Notes under the pieces: generated by a model
Seen by the model: the letters and a program-made list of their open reading frames with translations, nothing else
The model's database searches: none
Told to the model about the DNA's origin: nothing
Source of the DNA: TMP-7 sp038212445
GTDB lineage: Bacteria > Acidobacteriota > Terriglobia > Bryobacterales > Bryobacteraceae
Length of the DNA: 64,000 nucleotides
Assembly (NCBI GenBank): GCA_038212445.1
Contig: JBBQUM010000035.1
Location: forward strand, 13,588 to 77,587
Reading direction: 5' to 3'
Program-made: the position numbers and the translations under genes
Shown here: piece by piece, positions 26,944 to 35,354 of the stretch
Layout: every line of letters begins with the position of its first letter
Position numbering within the stretch: position 1 is the stretch's first letter

Positions 26944-28362
26944 TTAGAGAACCATGGCGGCGCGCTGACGGATCTCGAGGCAGCCTTTGCCGGTGGGCAG
27001 CATTTTGCCGGGGTTCAAACGGCCGTCGGGATCGAAGAGGCTCTTGATGCCGGCCATGGTGTCGAGGGTGGCGGCGGTAAACTGGTCGGCCATCAACTCC
27101 ATTTTTTCCATACCCACTCCGTGTTCGCCGGTGATGGAACCGCCGACCTTGATGCAGTAGCGGAGAATCTCTTCTCCGGCTTCGCGAGCGCGGACGAGTT
27201 CGCCGGGCTTGCGGGCATCGAACAGGATGATGGGGTGCATGTTGCCGTCGCCCGCGTGAAAGATGTTGCTGATGGTGAGGCCCGAGCGCTCGGAGACCTG
27301 GTGGATGAAGCGCAAGGTAGGGGCGATCTGGGTGCGCGGCACCACGCCGTCCTGCACGTAATAAGACGGGCTGACGCGGCCGACGGCTCCGAAGGCGTTC
27401 TTGCGTCCCTTCCAAAGCAGGTCACGCTCGGCGGCCGATTGCGCGACGCGAAACTCGCGCGCGTGGCATGATTCGCAGGCTGACCGGATCTGCTCCACCT
27501 GCTCCTCGACGCCTTCGCGCAGACCTTCGAGTTCGATCAGCAGCACGGCAGCGGCGTCCATGGGATAGCCGGCATGAGTGGCTTCCTCCACCATCCGCAG
27601 CATCACGCCGTCGAGCATTTCCACTGCAACCGGCGTAATGGCGCGGGCGGTGATCTCGGCAACGGTGTCGCCGGCGTCGTCGGCGCGGTCGTAGATGGCG
27701 AGGATAGTCTTCACCATTTCAGGCGTGCGCATCAGGCGGACGACGATTTTGGTGACGAGCACCATGGTGCCTTCAGAGCCTGTCAGCAAGCCGGTGAGGT
27801 CATAGCCCGGCAGGTCAGTTTCAGCGCCGCCGGTTTCGATGACGGTACCGTCGGCGAGGACGACTTCGAGGCCGAGGACGTGATTCGTGGTGACGCCGTA
27901 GGCGAGCGTATGCGGACCGCCGGCGTTCTCCGACACATTGCCGCCCATCGTACAGGCGCGCTGGCTGGAAGGATCGGGCGCGTAGAAGTAGCCGTTGGAC
28001 TGCACGGCGAGCGTGACATCGAGGTTGACGACGCCAGGTTGGACGACGGCGCGCTCGTTGGCTAGATCGATTTCGAGGATGCGGTTCATGCGCGCGAAGC
28101 CGACCATGAGGCCGCCTTCGCGGGGGATGGCGCCACCGCTGAGCCCTGTGCCGGCGCCGCGTCCGACGACAGGAACGCCGTATTCCTTTGCTGTTTTCAC
28201 CAGCCCGACAACGTCGGCGGTGGAGCGCGGAAAGGCCACGTAGTGCGGGCGCGCTTTGTCGACGCCGCCGTCGTACTCGTATAGGAGGAGGTCCTCAGGG
28301 CGATGGAGTACTGCGTTCACGCCGACGATTTTCTGCAGAGCCGCGAGTAGCGCGGGGTTCAC
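26944..28362 (-). CDS. FAD-linked oxidase, glycolate oxidase GlcD-like
   Basis: Oxidises a 2-hydroxy acid such as glycolate or D-lactate using FAD. I place the start at GTG 28362, which overlaps the TlpA stop (GTGA) and gives 472 aa, the usual length; a longer open frame upstream only runs through tlpA out of frame. The PCMH-type FAD domain (about 40-220) contains PVVGRGAGTGLSGGAIPREG and ACTMGGNVSENAGGPHTLAY. The C-terminal FAD-oxidase domain includes HAGDGNMHPIILFD and GSITGEHGVGMEKM. No glcE or glcF subunit genes are adjacent, so it may act as a single-subunit dehydrogenase. Confidence 0.92.
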   Translation of the reverse strand: MNPALLAALQKIVGVNAVLHRPEDLLLYEYDGGVDKARPHYVAFPRSTADVVGLVKTAKEYGVPVVGRGAGTGLSGGAIPREGGLMVGFARMNRILEIDLANERAVVQPGVVNLDVTLAVQSNGYFYAPDPSSQRACTMGGNVSENAGGPHTLAYGVTTNHVLGLEVVLADGTVIETGGAETDLPGYDLTGLLTGSEGTMVLVTKIVVRLMRTPEMVKTILAIYDRADDAGDTVAEITARAITPVAVEMLDGVMLRMVEEATHAGYPMDAAAVLLIELEGLREGVEEQVEQIRSACESCHAREFRVAQSAAERDLLWKGRKNAFGAVGRVSPSYYVQDGVVPRTQIAPTLRFIHQVSERSGLTISNIFHAGDGNMHPIILFDARKPGELVRAREAGEEILRYCIKVGGSITGEHGVGMEKMELMADQFTAATLDTMAGIKSLFDPDGRLNPGKMLPTGKGCLEIRQRAAMVL

Positions 28363-28880
28363 AGGAGTGACTGGAAGTAAGTTAGGAAGGTGGGGTCGGT
28401 CCAGTTCTGATCCTGGGCGACCTTGAAGAGGACTTTGCCTTCCTGGTTGATGATGTAGGTCTCGGGGATCATGAAGGTCCCGTACGAGGCTGGGATGTTC
28501 CACTGTGGATCGAGGGCGGTAAGGAATTCGGGCTTGCCCTTGGCTACGAAGTCGCGGTAGCGCTTCTCGTTTTTGTCGACGCTGACGGCAAGCACTACCA
28601 CGCCCTTGTCCTTGTAGCGGCGTGCGAATTCGTTGAGCGAGGGCCATTCAGAGATGCAGGGCGGGCACCATGTCGCCCAGAAATTCAGCACCAGCAGTTT
28701 GCCTTTGAAGTCGGTGCGGCTGACGGTGGGTCCCTGGTCGGCTTTGATGGTGAACTTGGGGGCGGTGTCGCCCTTGTCGATGACCTTTTGTTCGAGCGTG
28801 CCGGCGACAACATAGACAACGGCTATGGTCAAAAGGACAATCGCGGCTTTGAGAGCGAGATCCAGCTTACTCTTCGACAT
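28359..28880 (-). CDS. TlpA-family membrane-anchored thiol-disulfide oxidoreductase
   Basis: A 173-aa protein with one N-terminal membrane helix (about 9-28, ALKAAIVLLTIAVVYVVAG) and a periplasmic thioredoxin fold carrying WCPPC at residues 71-75 and the cis-Pro region GTFMIPETYIINQEGKVLFK. This pattern is that of TlpA/ResA reductases used in cytochrome c maturation or periplasmic redox control. A TAGAAT -10-like hexamer lies just upstream on the minus strand. It is the first gene of the group leading to the GlcD-like, ABM, cyclophilin and Hsp70-like genes, and its stop overlaps the GlcD-like start. Confidence 0.93.
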   Translation of the reverse strand: MSKSKLDLALKAAIVLLTIAVVYVVAGTLEQKVIDKGDTAPKFTIKADQGPTVSRTDFKGKLLVLNFWATWCPPCISEWPSLNEFARRYKDKGVVVLAVSVDKNEKRYRDFVAKGKPEFLTALDPQWNIPASYGTFMIPETYIINQEGKVLFKVAQDQNWTDPTFLTYFQSLL

Positions 28881-28903
28881 CGTTTCTGATTCCTAGTTCT
28901 ATT

Positions 28904-29092
28904 CTATCTAACGCCGCTGGCTGCACCAGCCGATTTGAGGATTATCGTGTCTCCTTCCATGACGAGACCCAGTCGCTTGCCGTTCGTCTCCTTCCCCTCC
29001 TGAGCCTTGCGATTGTTCAATTTAAGTGCCAAGTCCTGACGAAGCTTCTGTTTGGCGGCGGCATCTTTCACGAGACTTCGTCGGGATGGCAA
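28904..29092 (-). CDS. Small unrecognised reading frame, possibly a gene fragment
   Basis: A 62-codon frame from TTG 29092 encoding a charged peptide (KQKLRQDLALKLNNRKAQEG, then GKRLGLVMEGDTIILKS). The composition and the strand-like LGLVMEGDTIILKS look protein-like rather than random, but I know no family. It lies 24 bp upstream of tlpA on the same strand and next to a clearly decayed region, so it may be the surviving 3' end of a larger gene. No ribosome binding site is evident. Confidence 0.25.
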   Translation of the reverse strand: MPSRRSLVKDAAAKQKLRQDLALKLNNRKAQEGKETNGKRLGLVMEGDTIILKSAGAASGVR

Positions 29093-30640
29093 AGGTTGGC
29101 TGGCTTTTCGGTCCAGCGTCGCGATTGCAGATTAGTAGCAACGACGATCTTTGGCTGGGCGAATTTGACGGCTTGAGCCGCCGGCACGACGGTCATTGGA
29201 TTTCGTATCAAGCCGCCGATCTGGAGTGAACCCGAAGGCGAATGTCGAACTTGCGGTCACTGAGGGCTTCGTTTGGGCAGCGGGCGGCAGGGCGCGTGGT
29301 TCGGTTCGACGGTTCGCGATGGACGGTCGCGGCCACGTCGGGTGGATCCCGTCCCGTGGCGATTACGGCCAATGGCGAGCAGTCATGGGTTTTGGACACG
29401 GCTGGGTTGTTGACGCGTTGCGCGCTCGATCAGTGCGAAACCCATGGCGTCGCCAGGGAGATTCAAGGACCATCCTGGGGGCGGCGCTACCCTTCGAACG
29501 TGAACTCGCTCGCCTGGACAGATGGGTGCTGTGGCTTGTCCACAGAAGCGCGTGGTATTCGCGTGACGGTCAGCACTGGACTCATTGGGACGGCGCGGCG
29601 GAAGCGCATTTCTTTTCACTCGGGATGGCTGATGGCCGGGCATGGATGGGTACAGACCAGGGGCTAGTGGCGGTGGGGGAGGACCTCAAGGCGGACAGAT
29701 TCGCGGTGTCGCCGCCAGCAAAGGAAAGTTGGCAGTCGCGACGGCGACGGGAGCCCTTACCAGCGAGTTTCGACCGCGTGTCAGCGGTGAAGTTCGACTC
29801 AACCGGACGGATTTGGGAGGGAGAGTTCCGGACTCCCGAAGCGATGGCACGGGCCGGATTGGCCATCTTCGCGGCAGCGATGTTGGGCATGGTGGTGTTC
29901 GGGATTTCACGCCGCTTCCGGGAAAGTGCCGGCAGCCAGTCTCAAGCTCAGCAACAGGCCAGGGAGATGCTTCCGCCGGACCTGGCGGGACACCCACCCG
30001 CGATTCGTGTCTTAAACGCAGTGAGGTGTTTGCGCGCTTCATGAGACGTTACACCCCGCGCCACCGCACTCTTGGCGGCCGGCAGAGCAACTGAATCGGC
30101 TACGCGAGAAATTACCGAAAGGCGACAACGTTCAACTGACGGCATTCGATCATGCGAACTCGCGAACGCATCGAATGAACTCCGGTAGTACGACGAGGCA
30201 GAGACGCTTTACGAGGGTTCCCTAAAGGCTTCCGGAGCGCGGCGAACCGTATTCGCGGCTGGCCGAGATTCAATTGCTACGCCGGCAGACATCATCGGGA
30301 ACAGTGACGCTTTGCGAGCAGGCAATCGAGCGGGAAGACGCGAGTGGGGCGATGACAAAATTCTTCAATCGCGACAACCGGGGTCAGATGTGGGCCAACC
30401 TGGCTTGGGTGCAGGGCGCAGCAGGCCGCTTGGCGGAAGCGGATTGCGCTTTGGCGAAAGCTTTTGAGATCCCGGATAGTCACAAGCCGGCGCGGGCATC
30501 GATTTTGTGTCGCGCGGAGAACGTCTCGGGCTTCGAGGCATAGATTTCGTCGTAGGCTTTCCGTTCACGCTCAACGGCATCCTGCGCGAGACGAACCCGT
30601 CACAGCACTGCCAACAAAGCCGCGTGCCATCCACCTCGAA
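29074..30640 (+). pseudogene. Decayed propeller-TM-TPR protein gene
   Basis: Protein-like sequence appears in order on the plus strand but jumps between all three frames. Beta-propeller-like pieces come first: DDLWLGEFDGLSRRHDGHWI (near 29150-29210), VVRFDGSRWTVAATSGGSRP (29295-29360), RSAWYSRDGQHWTHWDGAAE (near 29550-29610), GRAWMGTDQGLVAVG and VAASKGKLAVATATGAL. A membrane helix follows (MARAGLAIFAAAMLGMVVFG, near 29845-29905). TPR-like pieces lie at 30200-30500 (YDEAETLYEGSLKASGA, LAEIQLLRRQTSSGTVTLCE, GQMWANLAWVQGAAGRLAEA). At least six frame changes and several stops separate them. The layout suggests a sensor protein with propeller, membrane and TPR regions, now inactive. No intact gene lies in 29093-30648. 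Confidence 0.65.
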
Positions 30641-30648
30641 GGAAGCGC

Positions 30649-31536
30649 TCAGTGTTTCTGCCCGTAGCGCTTTACGGTGTAAACGCCCGCGAAAATGATG
30701 GACATCGCAATTACCTCGCGGACTCCAAATGGCTCACGATACGCAATCCAACCCAGAATTACCGCCACCATCGGATTAATGTAGTTGTAAATCGACACCA
30801 CCGACACGGGTAATTCACTCATCGCGTAAATAAATGCGCTGTAGCCCACAATGGAACCGAAGGTCACCAGGTAGGCCACCGCTGCAATGCCGCGCCAGTT
30901 CCAGACAATCGGAGCCGACGGAATCAACAGCATCGGAAGCAGCAACGCCACGCCGGTGGCGAGTTGCTGCACCCCGCCACTGACGATCGGATGCGTGTCG
31001 CCGCCTTGTCTCCGCTGCAGGATAGCTCCCGCCGACCATCCCAGGCAGCCCAGTTGCAGCACCAGAAATCCAGCCAGCATCGAGCTGTTGATGCCCGCCA
31101 AACCGTCGCGTGAAAGCAGCACGCCAACGCCGGCCACTCCGATTACCATCCCTAAAATCGTGGGTAAGTGCAGCGACGCGCCGCCAGGCACGAGGGCCTC
31201 CATACCAACCATCCAGAATGGTCCCGTGGTGATGAAGAGTGCGGCAAGGCCGCTCGGCACCCATTGCTCCGCGATGGCCAGGCAGCCGTTGCCGATTCCC
31301 AGAACAATGACGCCATTTAGCGAGGTGCGCAGCAGTTCCTTTCCTCGCGGCAACGCGTAGCCGGCGATCTTCGCGACGCCGACAATCAAAATCCCGGAAA
31401 TCAGGAAGCGCGAACAGACCAGGACTAATGGCGTAAAAGTCTCGAGCGCGATGCGGATTCCCAAATATGTCGTGCCCCAGAAAAAGCAGACCGCAATTAG
31501 CGCCACCCAAGCTTTGAATTGTGGATGATCCCGCAA
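30649..31536 (-). CDS. EamA/DMT family transporter
   Basis: A 295-aa inner-membrane protein with about ten hydrophobic helices and two EamA repeats. Repeat 1 (about 10-140) begins ALIAVCFFWGTTYLGIRIAL and ends with TILGMVIGVAGVGVLLS. Repeat 2 (about 155-290) ends with NPMVAVILGWIAYREPFGVR, VIAMSIIFAGVYTV. The family exports amino acids or other metabolites; the substrate is unknown. The start is uncertain: TTG 31536 gives the full first helix, and GTG 31506 is an alternative. It is divergent from the sugar kinase gene with almost no spacer, so the two promoters must lie within or overlap coding sequence. Confidence 0.92.
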   Translation of the reverse strand: MRDHPQFKAWVALIAVCFFWGTTYLGIRIALETFTPLVLVCSRFLISGILIVGVAKIAGYALPRGKELLRTSLNGVIVLGIGNGCLAIAEQWVPSGLAALFITTGPFWMVGMEALVPGGASLHLPTILGMVIGVAGVGVLLSRDGLAGINSSMLAGFLVLQLGCLGWSAGAILQRRQGGDTHPIVSGGVQQLATGVALLLPMLLIPSAPIVWNWRGIAAVAYLVTFGSIVGYSAFIYAMSELPVSVVSIYNYINPMVAVILGWIAYREPFGVREVIAMSIIFAGVYTVKRYGQKH

Positions 31537-31556
31537 AGGTCAGGGTACCATTGGGA

Positions 31557-32486
31557 GTGATTCTCACATTCACGATTAACCCAGCGGTGGATCGTACCGT
31601 GCTTGTGGACCACCTCGCTTTCGAGGATCGCGGCTACATTCTTTCGCGCGCCGATAGCGCCGGTGGCCGGGGTATTAATGCCTCTCGTGTGATTCAATCC
31701 TTCGGCGGCAAAACCGCGGCCATCCTCACGGCCGGCGGCAACACGGGCGCCAAGATCGAATCGCTGCTCAAAGAGGAGGATTTTCCCACCGACGTCGTGC
31801 CCATCAAGAACGAAAGCCGCACCAATTTGACGATTTCAGACAAACAGGGCCTTACCGTGAAGCTCAACGAACTCGGCCCCGCTCTGGACGAGTCGGAATT
31901 GAAGGCGCTCAAGGACACCGTCGAGAAGCGAATCGGGAAAGCGTCCTGGTTGATGATCTGCGGCAGCCTCCCGCCCGGCGTAAAAGCGCACTATTACTGC
32001 GAGATTATCGAACTGGCTCGTAAGCACAATGTCGACACGCTGCTTGACTCCGACGGCGATGCTCTGCTGCACAGCCTCGAGGCGCACCCCACCGTGGTGA
32101 CGCCGAATCAGGGTGAGGCCGAGCGTCTTCTGAATCGCGCCTTGCTCACGCGCAGCCAGTTTCTCGAGGCGGCGCTGCGCATTCACGCGATGGGTGCAAA
32201 GTCGGTTCTGCTCTCGCTGGGCGCCAGGGGCGTGATTGCAACTGATGGACATGAGACGATCGAGGTGATGCCGCCCCGAATCGATGCTCTCTGCCCGATC
32301 GGCGCCGGCGACGCGCTCGCAGCCGCGTTTGCATGGGCCATCGAGAAGAAGAAGAAATTCGCGGATGCAGTTCGCTGGGGCGTAGCCGCTGGCACTGCCT
32401 CGGCAGCCATGCCGGGTATGAATTTCGCCCCGCTCGACAAAGTGAAGGAGACCTATAAACGTGTCGAGGTTCGAGTCGCCCGGTAA
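31557..32486 (+). CDS. PfkB-family sugar kinase, 1-phosphofructokinase-like
   Basis: Likely phosphorylates a sugar phosphate such as fructose-1-phosphate or tagatose-6-phosphate. I chose GTG 31557 (309 aa) because the family starts with a strand of the form ILTFTINPAVDRT; in-frame GTG 31521 and TTG 31551 are alternatives. Motifs are GGRGINASRVIQSFGG (substrate loop), WLMICGSLPPGV (about 145), TPNQGEAERLL and the C-terminal ATP site CPIGAGDALAAAFAWA with the catalytic Asp. Its last 26 bp overlap the ankyrin gene. No fructose PTS gene is in view, so the physiological substrate is unclear. Confidence 0.88.
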   Translation: MILTFTINPAVDRTVLVDHLAFEDRGYILSRADSAGGRGINASRVIQSFGGKTAAILTAGGNTGAKIESLLKEEDFPTDVVPIKNESRTNLTISDKQGLTVKLNELGPALDESELKALKDTVEKRIGKASWLMICGSLPPGVKAHYYCEIIELARKHNVDTLLDSDGDALLHSLEAHPTVVTPNQGEAERLLNRALLTRSQFLEAALRIHAMGAKSVLLSLGARGVIATDGHETIEVMPPRIDALCPIGAGDALAAAFAWAIEKKKKFADAVRWGVAAGTASAAMPGMNFAPLDKVKETYKRVEVRVAR

Positions 32487-33723
32487 CCTCGTTCGCACTC
32501 TCGTCGCAATACTATCGGCCTCTGGCGCCGTCTTCGCCGCCGACCTGAATACCGATCTTCACAAAGCCGCCCGGGCCGGCGACGCAGCCCAGGTTCGCAC
32601 TCTGCTCGACCAGGGCGCCAAGGTCAACAATCGCGACACTCTCGGCGGTACCCCGCTCCACGACGCCGCCTGGTCAGGCGATCGCGACACCGTACTGCTG
32701 TTGCTCGAGCGCGGCGCTGATATCGGCGCCCGGCACCCCGAAGCCGGATCCACCCCCCTGCACTACGCCATCATCACCCACCAGACCGCCATTGTTTCGC
32801 TACTCCTCGACCGCGGCGCTGACGCTACCGCACGCTACCGCAATGGGTCCACCGCACTCCACCTCGCCGCCAACCGCGGGTACGTCGACATCGCCACTAT
32901 CCTCATCGCTCGTGGCGCCGCCGTCGACTCCACCGATTCCGCCGGCGGCACACCGCTCGATGAAGCCGTATGGCGCGGCCAGGCCGCCATGGTGGAATTC
33001 TTGATTTCGAACGGCGCAAGGTTCGACCGTCGGGACGCATCCAGCGGATCCACTCCGCTCCACGAAGCTGCGCTCAAAGGACATACCGACGTGGTTGCAG
33101 CACTACTCGCCGCCGGTGCCCAAGTCAACGCCCGCGACAACTCCAACGAGACCGCGCTCGATGTCGCCCTGCGCTTCAAGCAGGCGAAGGTAGCGGACGT
33201 CCTGCTGGCTCATGGCGCCACGCTCGACAACACAGAGCATCCCGGCTCACGCGCGTTGCACGACGCGGTGATGCGGGGCCAGGCCGACGTGGTGGAGATG
33301 TTGGCGTCGAAGGTCCCTGACCTGAAGAGCCTGCGGTTCAACGGCACAACGCTGCTGCACGACGCCGCGCTCAAGGGGTACCGGGATGTCGCGGAGTTGC
33401 TGATCGACAAGGGTCTGGATGTGAACGCGCGCAACTCAACAGGCGCAACACCACTGCACGACGCCGCCCTCGCTGGCAATCGCGAGGTGGCGCTGCTGCT
33501 CATCGCCCGAGGCGCGGACATAAACGCCCAGGACGGCGAGTCCGGCGCGACGCCTCTTCATCTAGCGGCGTCCTGGGGACGCAACGAGATGGTCCGCCTG
33601 CTGCTCGAGAAAGGCGCCGACCGCGCTATTCGCGATCGCAATGGCCATTCGGCGCGCGAGGCCGCTCTCGCCAGTAGTCAACCTGAAGCCGCAAGCATCC
33701 TCGCAGCCGTTCAGCCGCGTTGA
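32461..33723 (+). CDS. Exported ankyrin-repeat protein
   Basis: A 420-aa protein starting at GTG 32461 inside the end of the kinase gene, with AAGGAGACC upstream at a workable spacing. The first 27 residues look like a signal peptide (LVRTLVAILSASGAVFAAD). From about residue 30 to the end there are about twelve ankyrin repeats of 33-34 residues with the TPLHDAA and LLLxRGAD signatures; repeats 7, 8 and 12 are the most divergent. Ankyrin stacks bind other proteins. Export implies a periplasmic or surface partner, not identified here. The overlap with the kinase gene suggests coupled expression. Confidence 0.92.
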   Translation: MSRFESPGNLVRTLVAILSASGAVFAADLNTDLHKAARAGDAAQVRTLLDQGAKVNNRDTLGGTPLHDAAWSGDRDTVLLLLERGADIGARHPEAGSTPLHYAIITHQTAIVSLLLDRGADATARYRNGSTALHLAANRGYVDIATILIARGAAVDSTDSAGGTPLDEAVWRGQAAMVEFLISNGARFDRRDASSGSTPLHEAALKGHTDVVAALLAAGAQVNARDNSNETALDVALRFKQAKVADVLLAHGATLDNTEHPGSRALHDAVMRGQADVVEMLASKVPDLKSLRFNGTTLLHDAALKGYRDVAELLIDKGLDVNARNSTGATPLHDAALAGNREVALLLIARGADINAQDGESGATPLHLAASWGRNEMVRLLLEKGADRAIRDRNGHSAREAALASSQPEAASILAAVQPR

Positions 33724-33737
33724 TACAGTAACCAGCT

Positions 33738-35264
33738 ATGGCCCTTTGGCGAGTGCTCACTCGCAGCCTGACACCCTCCCTGATCGACCTGGCTTTCCTT
33801 TATCCGGTCATATTTCTACTGTCCGGGCCGGCAGGAGTCAGCAATCTGTTGCGCGATGGAGATACCGGTTGGCACGTCCGCGCCGGGGAATGGATGCTGA
33901 ACCATGGCGAGGTACTGAAAACCGATGTCTTCTCGTACACTAAACCCGGCGCCCCCTGGTTCGCCTGGCAGTGGCTCTCCGAGATCATCTTTGCAGGACT
34001 GCACCAGCGATTCGGCCTCGCGGGAGTCGTCGCGCTCTCCGTCGTAATTCTGTGCGCCACCTCGGGACTGCTGTTTTCACTCGCAAACCGTCGCAGCAAT
34101 TCGTCGCCCCTGGCCATCGGATTCACCTTTCTGGCGATCGCTGCCACCACAGTCCACTGGCACGCACGGCCCTTACTGTTTTCCATGTGCCTGACCGTCG
34201 TGTTCCTTTACCTGCTCTGGCTTTCACGCGACGGCGAGCGGATCGGCCCGCTAATCCTGTTGCCGCTACTCTCGGCAATTTGGGTGAACCTTCACGGCGG
34301 CTTTATCACCGGCATCCTTTTGGTGGGCGCCTACGCGGCTGCCCAACTCTGTGAATGGCTCTTGGCGACAGCCCCTCCAGACACCCTGCGGAGATTCCGG
34401 CGTCTCGCGTTAACCGCCGCGGCCTGCCTTGCCGCCACCCTGATCAATCCGAATACGTATCACGTTCACGTTTTCATCGCGCAATATCTCCGGCAGTCGT
34501 TTCTCGACCGCATCCCCGAGTTCATGTCGCCCGATTTTCACGCCCGTAGCATGTGGACCTTCGAGTCGATGCTGTTTGCCGGATTGGTATTCACCTTCTG
34601 GAATGTCCGTAGAGGCCGGTACGCCGACGCGCTCCTTATCATCGTCACCGGTCACATGGCGTTGGTAGCGGTTCGGAACGTCCCGATTTTTGTTCTGATT
34701 GCCGCGCCTTCTGCCTCAGTATGCATGCGAGAGTGGCTCGAGTCCCTGCAAACCTCCACCGCCGCCGCATGGCTAAAACGTGGAGCTGACAGCCTTCTCG
34801 CCGGAATGTCGGACCTGGTCGAGTCGTCGCGTCTGCCAGTGATTGGCCTGTTGGGCCTGACGCTGGCGATCGGGATGATCCTGCGCCCCAACGCATCCGG
34901 CAGATTCCACGTCCAATTGGACGCCCGTTTGTTTCCTGCGGCGGCAACGGACTACCTGGCGACACTTCCCGCGGAATCCCACATCTTCACCAACGACGAA
35001 TGGGGCGACTACCTTACCTACCGGTTGTTCCCGCGTACCCGGGTCTACGTTGACGGACGCAGCGACTTCTACGGCCAGGAATTCATGGAAGCCTACGGAA
35101 ACACAGTTGAAGGGCGCGGGGACTGGACCGCCGACTTCGCGCGCTATGGTGTGGAGACGGTGTTGATGCCCGTGGACTCAGCCCTCGTGTCCATATTGAA
35201 GCTGGCGCCAGGGTGGGTCGCCGTCTACGACGATCACCGCGCCATCATTTTCCGACATATATAA
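33738..35264 (+). CDS. Polytopic membrane protein, GT-C glycosyltransferase-like
   Basis: A 508-aa protein with about ten to eleven hydrophobic helices in the first 390 residues and a soluble C-terminal domain (about 395-508, with NDEWGDYLTYRLFPRTRVYV and DGRSDFYGQEFMEAYGN). An acidic first loop after TM1 (LLRDGDTGWHVRAGEWMLNH) followed by WFAWQWLSEIIFAGLHQRFG resembles the catalytic loop of GT-C glycosyltransferases such as ArnT/PMT, which use lipid-linked sugars. The resemblance is structural and weak, so the function is left open. It begins 14 bp after the ankyrin gene on the same strand. Confidence 0.75.
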   Translation: MALWRVLTRSLTPSLIDLAFLYPVIFLLSGPAGVSNLLRDGDTGWHVRAGEWMLNHGEVLKTDVFSYTKPGAPWFAWQWLSEIIFAGLHQRFGLAGVVALSVVILCATSGLLFSLANRRSNSSPLAIGFTFLAIAATTVHWHARPLLFSMCLTVVFLYLLWLSRDGERIGPLILLPLLSAIWVNLHGGFITGILLVGAYAAAQLCEWLLATAPPDTLRRFRRLALTAAACLAATLINPNTYHVHVFIAQYLRQSFLDRIPEFMSPDFHARSMWTFESMLFAGLVFTFWNVRRGRYADALLIIVTGHMALVAVRNVPIFVLIAAPSASVCMREWLESLQTSTAAAWLKRGADSLLAGMSDLVESSRLPVIGLLGLTLAIGMILRPNASGRFHVQLDARLFPAAATDYLATLPAESHIFTNDEWGDYLTYRLFPRTRVYVDGRSDFYGQEFMEAYGNTVEGRGDWTADFARYGVETVLMPVDSALVSILKLAPGWVAVYDDHRAIIFRHI

Positions 35265-35354
35265 AGGTGGTAACGGAAGATTTCGTGCACCAATGCGGGT
35301 GATGTCCAATATATGTACTAAAGCCAACACCCTACCCGGCCGATAAATGTCTTA

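Noticed and set aside
28363..28647. Extension of the GlcD-like frame upstream of 28362
   Set aside because: It reads through tlpA in another frame and gives an Arg/Gln-rich sequence unlike any GlcD N-terminus; the GTGA overlap supports the later start.
32461..32485. GGTTCGAGTC-like string resembling a tRNA T-arm
   Set aside because: No acceptor stem or anticodon arm can be formed; it is the overlap of two coding regions.
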